Shown: positions 7,016-10,110 of the stretch, piece after piece
Numbering within the stretch: position 1 is the stretch's first letter
How the letters are laid out: each line of letters opens with the position of its first letter
DNA from: RGIG2707 sp045600065
GTDB taxonomy: Bacteria; Bacillota; Clostridia; Peptostreptococcales; Anaerovoracaceae
DNA: 10,110 nt
Assembly: GCA_045600065.1 (NCBI GenBank)
Contig: JAZRXE010000031.1
Span: 1-10,110, forward strand
Direction of reading: 5' to 3'
The notes under the pieces: generated by a model
Database searches by the model: none
The model's input: the letters and a program-made list of their open reading frames with translations, nothing else
Told to the model about the DNA's origin: nothing
Program-made: the position numbers and the translations under genes

Positions 7016-7750
7016 ATGATGACAGTGCATGAAGTTAGTAAGCTTACCGGAGTGAGTATACGTACTCTGCAATATTACGACAAGATTGGTCTTTTACATC
7101 CGGCCGGATATACCGATGCAGGCTACAGATTGTATGATGATACAGATTTGGAGCGCCTTCAACATATTCTGCTGTTTAAGGAATTGGAGTTTCCTCTTAA
7201 AGACATTAAGTTGATAATAAATAGTCCTGATTTTGATAGAAGTAAAGCTCTGGAACAGCAAATAGAGTTGCTTCGACTGAAGAAGGAACATATTGAGAAC
7301 CTGATGAACTTTGCACTTGGAATAAAACTTTTAGGAATGAAACATATGGATTTTAAGGCTTTTGATAGAAGCAAGCTGGATGAATATTCCAGGCAGGCAA
7401 AGGAATTATACGGCAATACACCAGAATACAAGGAGATGGAGGAAAAGCAAAAGAATCGAACTGACGAAGACGATAGAATTATAGAGGAAAGATTTATGAT
7501 TCTTTTTAAGGAAGCCGGAGAGATAAAGAATATGGATCCGGCATCTGATGATGCACAGGAACTTGTAAAAAGAATACAGGAATATATTACAGATAACTTT
7601 TATACTTGCACAAATAAGATTTTGCGTGGATTAGGTAAAATGTATTCTGGTGGCGGAGGATTTACAGCAAATATCGATTCATTCGGTGGAGAAGGCACAG
7701 CAGTCTTCGTGGCAAGTGCGATAGAAATCTACTGTGATAATGCAGAGTAA
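7016..7750 (+). CDS. MerR-family regulator with TipAS drug-binding domain
   Basis: A 244-residue transcription activator. Residues 2-70 are the winged helix-turn-helix of MerR: VHEVSKLTGVSIRTLQYYDKIGL with the classic RTLxYYD(K)xGLL, then GYRLYDDTDLERLQ. Residues 75-115 are the dimerisation coiled coil. From about 130 there is a TipAS antibiotic-recognition domain: ELYGNTPEYKE (130-140), a segment with DDAQELVKRIQEYI (178-191), NFYTCTNKILRGLG (194-207), FTANIDSFGG (216-225) and the terminal IEIYC (236-240). By family knowledge TipAS proteins bind thiopeptides or other amphipathic compounds, in TipA through a cysteine; candidates here are C198 and C240. The start has GGGAGG (7002-7007) eight bases upstream. 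It is alone in its unit, with no efflux or modification gene beside it. Base use is strikingly different: one 60-base line (7201-7260) is 32% GC by hand count, against 62% in the upstream gene (6361-6420), which suggests recent acquisition. Confidence 0.93.
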   Translation: MMTVHEVSKLTGVSIRTLQYYDKIGLLHPAGYTDAGYRLYDDTDLERLQHILLFKELEFPLKDIKLIINSPDFDRSKALEQQIELLRLKKEHIENLMNFALGIKLLGMKHMDFKAFDRSKLDEYSRQAKELYGNTPEYKEMEEKQKNRTDEDDRIIEERFMILFKEAGEIKNMDPASDDAQELVKRIQEYITDNFYTCTNKILRGLGKMYSGGGGFTANIDSFGGEGTAVFVASAIEIYCDNAE

Positions 7751-8020
7751 ATCGTAATTTTATTCGGTAACATGTGGGGTAAGCATCATGGGTCAAATCT
7801 ATCTGAGACATATGATGCCATAACAAATCTAAGGTTTAATCTCACATTGGTAGGTGCGGATACGGCAGCAAGCAGAGAAAAAACCGAATACTGCGGACAA
7901 ATCCCGTGGTACTCGGTTTTCATTTTGTTTTCGCCAATCCGATAGCAACAGTGCTCATTTTTCAGTATTGCTGTTTTATGAACACTGCACTGATGGTCCG
8001 GGTTTTCTGCTGAGTGTCTC
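7751..8020. other. AT-rich intergenic zone around the shared terminator
   Basis: Apart from the terminator I see no supported gene. A 7-base inverted repeat GCATCAT/ATGATGC (7783-7789 and 7812-7818) lies between the merR stop and the terminator. A second imperfect pairing, CAGTGCTCAT (7949-7958) with ATGAACACTG (7978-7987), lies in the minus-gene 3' region. A 57-codon frame from 7772 crosses the terminator and is not credible. Confidence 0.4.
7880..7920. terminator. Bidirectional terminator between convergent genes
   Basis: AAAACCGAATAC (7880-7891) pairs with GTACTCGGTTTT (7909-7920) with one mismatch. Inside it, TGCGG (7892-7896) pairs with CCGTG (7904-7908) using wobbles, leaving a seven-base loop. 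There are T runs on both strands (TTTTCATTTTG on plus, TTTTTTCTC on minus; the minus one is stronger). It lies between merR (plus) and the small acidic gene (minus) and serves both. Confidence 0.75.
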
Positions 8021-8311
8021 TTAGCTGATGGTGACCTTGGCTGCTGCTTCGGGGTGGAAGCTTGCCAGCAGATCGTCCATGTTGTGTCCGGTGTATTCGC
8101 CCAGCTCTCTGCCCTTATAGGTATAGGTACGGATGAAGCGCTTGCTGTCTACAGTGCTCCAATGCTCGATGTCCCAGCTGATGTAACCGTCCTCATCGGT
8201 ATGGGGCTCATCCCAGTACAGGTCAACCTGTCGACCGTCGATCATGATCTGGATCATTCCCTGAACATCCAGCTCCAGAGTTTCCTTCTTAACTACATCT
8301 TCTACTTTCAT
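8021..8311 (-). CDS. Small acidic protein of unknown function
   Basis: A 96-residue protein that I do not recognise. The start is placed at 8311 (MKVEDVVKKETLELD) because AGGAGG lies six to seven bases upstream on the minus strand; an upstream in-frame ATG at 8341 has no such site. It is acidic, with many Asp and Glu, and predicted mostly beta: MIQIMIDGRQVDLYWDE (19-35), GYISWDIEHWS (42-52), KRFIRTYTYKGRELGEYTGH (57-76), then NMDDLLASF and a short tail ending KVTIS. There are no membrane segments, no cysteine and no signal peptide. Codon use matches the GC-richer native genes rather than the neighbouring merR. It is transcribed convergently with merR toward the shared terminator and divergently from ybaK. 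Coding status is supported by the ribosome site and codon pattern, not by a known family. Confidence 0.75.
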   Translation of the reverse strand: MKVEDVVKKETLELDVQGMIQIMIDGRQVDLYWDEPHTDEDGYISWDIEHWSTVDSKRFIRTYTYKGRELGEYTGHNMDDLLASFHPEAAAKVTIS

Positions 8312-8472
8312 ATTGTCCTCCTGTGAGATCAGAAAAAGCATATTCCTTTTAATAGGATAACACTTTTATGTTAGAATAAAAACAGTTTTTTGTAATCACC
8401 GGCTGTTTACGGCGCTGAGCCGGGCCGCAGAGCAGGCATGACTGCTGGTTTTCAGGTATCAGGTAGTATCAT
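8312..8472. promoter_or_regulatory. Divergent promoter region and structured ybaK leader
   Basis: On plus, TGTTAGAAT gives an extended -10 (TG 8369-8370, TAGAAT 8372-8377) and a predicted start near 8384, leaving a leader of about 90 bases. Two hairpins follow in that leader: CCGGCT (8399-8404) with AGCCGG (8418-8423), and AGCAG (8431-8435) with CTGCT (8442-8446). For the minus gene only weak matches are visible, for example TAACAT (plus 8368-8373) with ATTACA (plus 8391-8396) at 17-base spacing. The two promoters would overlap. Confidence 0.45.
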
Positions 8473-8943
8473 ATGGATAAAACAAATGTTATGCGCCTTC
8501 TTGACAAGGCTAAGATCCCTTACACGCCTCACGAATATGATCCCTCTGTCACCGACGGACAGACTGTCGCAGAGCTTGTGGGAGCAGACCCGGCGGCGAC
8601 CTTCAAGACACTGGTCTGCCTTTCCGACAAGAACGAGCCTCTGGTTTTCGTTGTTCCTGTTGACGGCAGTCTGGATCTGAAAAGGGCTGCAAAGGCTGCG
8701 GGAGTCAAATCAGTTTCCATGCTGAAGCAGAAGGACCTGTTGGGGCTTACCGGATATGTTCACGGCGGATGCTCCCCCATAGGCATGAAGAAGCGCTTTA
8801 GGACTTTCTTCAACAGCAGCTTTACTGAGCACGAAAGGGTGTTTTTCAGTGCCGGTAAGCTGGGTCATCAGGTTGAGCTGTCGCCTCAGGCAGCCCTGGA
8901 TTATCTGGGCGCATCTGTTGCTGAGCTGCTTTCCGGGCAGTAG
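8473..8943 (+). CDS. ybaK: Cys-tRNA(Pro)/Cys-tRNA(Cys) deacylase YbaK
   Basis: A 156-residue free-standing editing-domain protein of the YbaK/EbsC group. It hydrolyses cysteine wrongly attached to tRNA(Pro) by prolyl-tRNA synthetase and also Cys-tRNA(Cys), protecting translation accuracy in the cytosol. Typical features: the opening KTNVMRLLDKAKIPYTPHEYD (3-23), Thr-Val entry TDGQTVAELVG, the catalytic lysine K45 in TFKTLVC (43-49; usual position 45-46), FVVPVDGSLDLKRAAKAAG (59-77), and GYVHGGCSPIGMKK (94-107), the substrate-pocket loop. Length and motif order are those of a complete, active family member. The ribosome site is weak (AGGT about eight bases before ATG 8473), yet the start matches family N-termini. 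The next gene starts 35 bases after the stop and may be cotranscribed. Confidence 0.94.
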   Translation: MDKTNVMRLLDKAKIPYTPHEYDPSVTDGQTVAELVGADPAATFKTLVCLSDKNEPLVFVVPVDGSLDLKRAAKAAGVKSVSMLKQKDLLGLTGYVHGGCSPIGMKKRFRTFFNSSFTEHERVFFSAGKLGHQVELSPQAALDYLGASVAELLSGQ

Positions 8944-8978
8944 ATGGAGGATCAGCAGCTTGGTTTCAGGCGGGTTTT

Positions 8979-9809
8979 ATGATTGAAGGTTTTGCAGAAA
9001 AAAACGATGATTTCCGCCGTGCGCGGCCCATGGGCACAGAGGGCTGCGAGGAGGATTACAGACTTGTTTCGCGCATTCTCGAACACAGCGCAAGAATGGG
9101 CAGCGAATATTGCCCTGCAGGGCTTACAGAGCAGGGTCTGATCTTCTGCAAGGAAGATACGCTGAGCATCCTGTGCCCGGGCAGCGGGGGCTATTGCGGC
9201 CTTTTCCCTGCGGGAAGGCATGTAAAGCAGGCAGTTTCGGAGCTGACAGAAGCAGGCGTCTGCGAGTTTTACGGTCTTACAGATATAGATTGCAGATATA
9301 TGGAGCACTGGTTTCCGGGAGAATATGTCTTTACACAGCAGCCGGAGGCCTTTGATCATTGCTGTCATATCGAATACGCCGCCTCAATGGATGGCAGCAG
9401 ATACAGGGAGGCTCTTGATCTTATAGGCAGGCTGCATTCGGAATATCCTGAGACAGTCCTTCTTATCAGGCCGGAAGAAGGGCTGCCGGAAGTGCTTAAC
9501 ATAGAGCTTCTGGCAGAGGACAATTCCGGAACGTGCCGTATTGCCGCATGCTGCAGGGCTCAGATCTGCCAAAGCGCCCGGATCGCCCACCTGACGGATG
9601 CGGTGAGTTATGCGGGCTCCATGTCTGAGGGAGCGCTGTCAGAGCTTGTCAGACTTGCATGCTCACGTATTATTAGGGAATATCCGGCGGTATCCTTCGC
9701 AGGACTCGGGCCGGATGCTGACGGAAACGGGCTTGGCGATATCCTCGGACTGTTTTATCCGGATATGATAATTCGCAAATATGCGGCGCACAGAAAGACA
9801 AAGCCGTGA
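8979..9809 (+). CDS. Cysteine-rich protein, possibly GNAT/DUF2156-like
   Basis: A 276-residue soluble protein that I cannot assign firmly. It has 14 cysteines (residues 23, 45, 57, 66, 73, 95, 105, 128, 129, 186, 191, 192, 197, 228), about 5%, not arranged as clear zinc knuckles. The N-terminal half has TLSILCPGSGGYCGLFPAGR (61-80), then SELTEAGVCEFYGLTDID and HWFPGEYVFTQQPEAFDH (110-127), which recalls proteins with two acetyltransferase-like halves such as DUF2156. Residues 186-268 read like a GNAT core: strand RIAAC, then SARIAHLTDAVSYAGSMSEG (199-218), a helix ALSELVRLACSRIIREYP and a closing LFYPDMIIRKYAAH. The acetyl-CoA loop is not canonical, so this is weak inference. No signal peptide or membrane segment. 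ATG 8979 has only GGCGGG nearby and overlaps as ATGA with a 12-codon frame from 8944, so the start could be coupled. Probably in one unit with ybaK. Confidence 0.65.
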   Translation: MIEGFAEKNDDFRRARPMGTEGCEEDYRLVSRILEHSARMGSEYCPAGLTEQGLIFCKEDTLSILCPGSGGYCGLFPAGRHVKQAVSELTEAGVCEFYGLTDIDCRYMEHWFPGEYVFTQQPEAFDHCCHIEYAASMDGSRYREALDLIGRLHSEYPETVLLIRPEEGLPEVLNIELLAEDNSGTCRIAACCRAQICQSARIAHLTDAVSYAGSMSEGALSELVRLACSRIIREYPAVSFAGLGPDADGNGLGDILGLFYPDMIIRKYAAHRKTKP

Positions 9810-10110
9810 TATTCAAAACAGTTAAGCATAGATTATTGAAAAATGCAGGCTGGACCGGCAGGCTGCAGGAATTATCGCGGTCTGAGAAATACTGTGGATA
9901 CCTTTTCCGAGTCTGCTGATTTATCTGCCGGAGGTGCTTCCTGTTTGAATTGGAGCAGTCCTGCCGGGCAGACTCAGTCAGCGGCAAGTATCTTCGGAAA
10001 ACCTCAGCTGCCCGCCGGGCGCGCAAAGCCTGCAGCGGCGTGCCTCCGAAGCCTGTTAGTGTAAAATAATTGTGGAACTTATCACTCACCTGTGGATTCC
10101 TGTGAAGTCG
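9810..10110. other. Gene-free tail with nested stem-loop and TGTGGA motifs
   Basis: No convincing gene. A nested structure is visible: CTTCGGA (9992-9998) with TCCGAAG (10045-10051) encloses GCTGC (10007-10011) with GCAGC (10032-10036), which encloses GCCC/GGGC around GCC (10010-10020). Just upstream lie two small palindromes, CTGCCGGGCAG (9961-9971) and GACTCAGTC (9971-9979). TGTGGA occurs at 9893, 10071 and 10091, with TGTGAA at 10101. No T tract follows the stem, so it is not a simple terminator. A structured RNA or regulatory region before the next gene is possible. Confidence 0.35.

Noticed and set aside
7772..7945. 57-codon plus frame after merR
   Set aside because: It runs through the bidirectional terminator, lacks a ribosome site and resembles no protein; at most a gene remnant.
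9843..10064. Plus frame of 73 codons in the tail
   Set aside because: Ala/Gly/Ser-rich, no ribosome site, and crosses the nested stem-loop.
9673..10089. Minus-strand frame with GTG start at 10089 (138 codons)
   Set aside because: An AGGAA sequence lies at a fair distance, but the protein is Arg-rich with no motif and its C-terminal third is antisense to the end of the 276-residue gene. A genuine small gene cannot be fully excluded.
1..10110. CRISPR array, tRNA or rRNA genes, insertion sequences
   Set aside because: I saw no regularly spaced direct repeats, no tRNA cloverleaf with CCA-side motifs, no rRNA segments and no transposase or terminal inverted repeats.

Overview
The window looks like chromosomal DNA of a Gram-positive anaerobe in the Bacillota, most likely class Clostridia (Lachnospiraceae or Oscillospiraceae type). 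The signs are AGGAGG-type ribosome binding sites, tightly packed same-strand operons, frequent AGA/AGG and ATA codons in genes of moderately high GC, AT-rich intergenic gaps, and a gene set typical of gut or rumen Clostridia: peptidase T, XFP phosphoketolase, a CPCC protein, an AbgB-like M20 hydrolase, a TipAS-type MerR regulator and a YbaK deacylase. I have no database match for the species.

Bases 1-5211 are one plus-strand operon ending at a hairpin terminator. In order it holds the 3' end of a pentapeptide-repeat gene, pepT, a small CPCC cysteine-rich protein, a membrane-anchored protein whose outer domain resembles nuclease toxin tips of Rhs/polymorphic toxins, the full phosphoketolase gene, and a GNAT acetyltransferase. 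Gaps are 15, 3, -4, 17 and -1 bases, so translational coupling is likely throughout. Metabolically it joins tripeptide breakdown with acetyl-phosphate production from sugar phosphates; the acetate kinase often found beside xfp is absent here.

Bases 5212-6843 are a single-gene unit: an extended -10 promoter, an AbgB-like M20D amidohydrolase with strongly biased GC-rich codons, and a terminator. Bases 6844-7920 are an AT-rich island with a TipAS-domain MerR regulator. Its promoter has the 19-bp spacer of MerR-activated promoters and an upstream perfect dyad that touches the -35 box. A two-way terminator separates it from a convergent small acidic protein of unknown function (8021-8311, minus).

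From 8312 a divergent intergenic region carries a plus-strand extended -10 promoter and two leader hairpins ahead of ybaK (Cys-tRNA deacylase), followed by a cysteine-rich 276-residue protein I cannot place firmly. The last 300 bases have no convincing gene but contain a nested GC-rich stem-loop and spaced TGTGGA motifs.

The most interesting items are the anchored toxin-like protein coupled to the CPCC gene inside a metabolic operon, the self-contained MerR switch, and the structured tail. No clearly new multi-gene defence or mobile system is visible.
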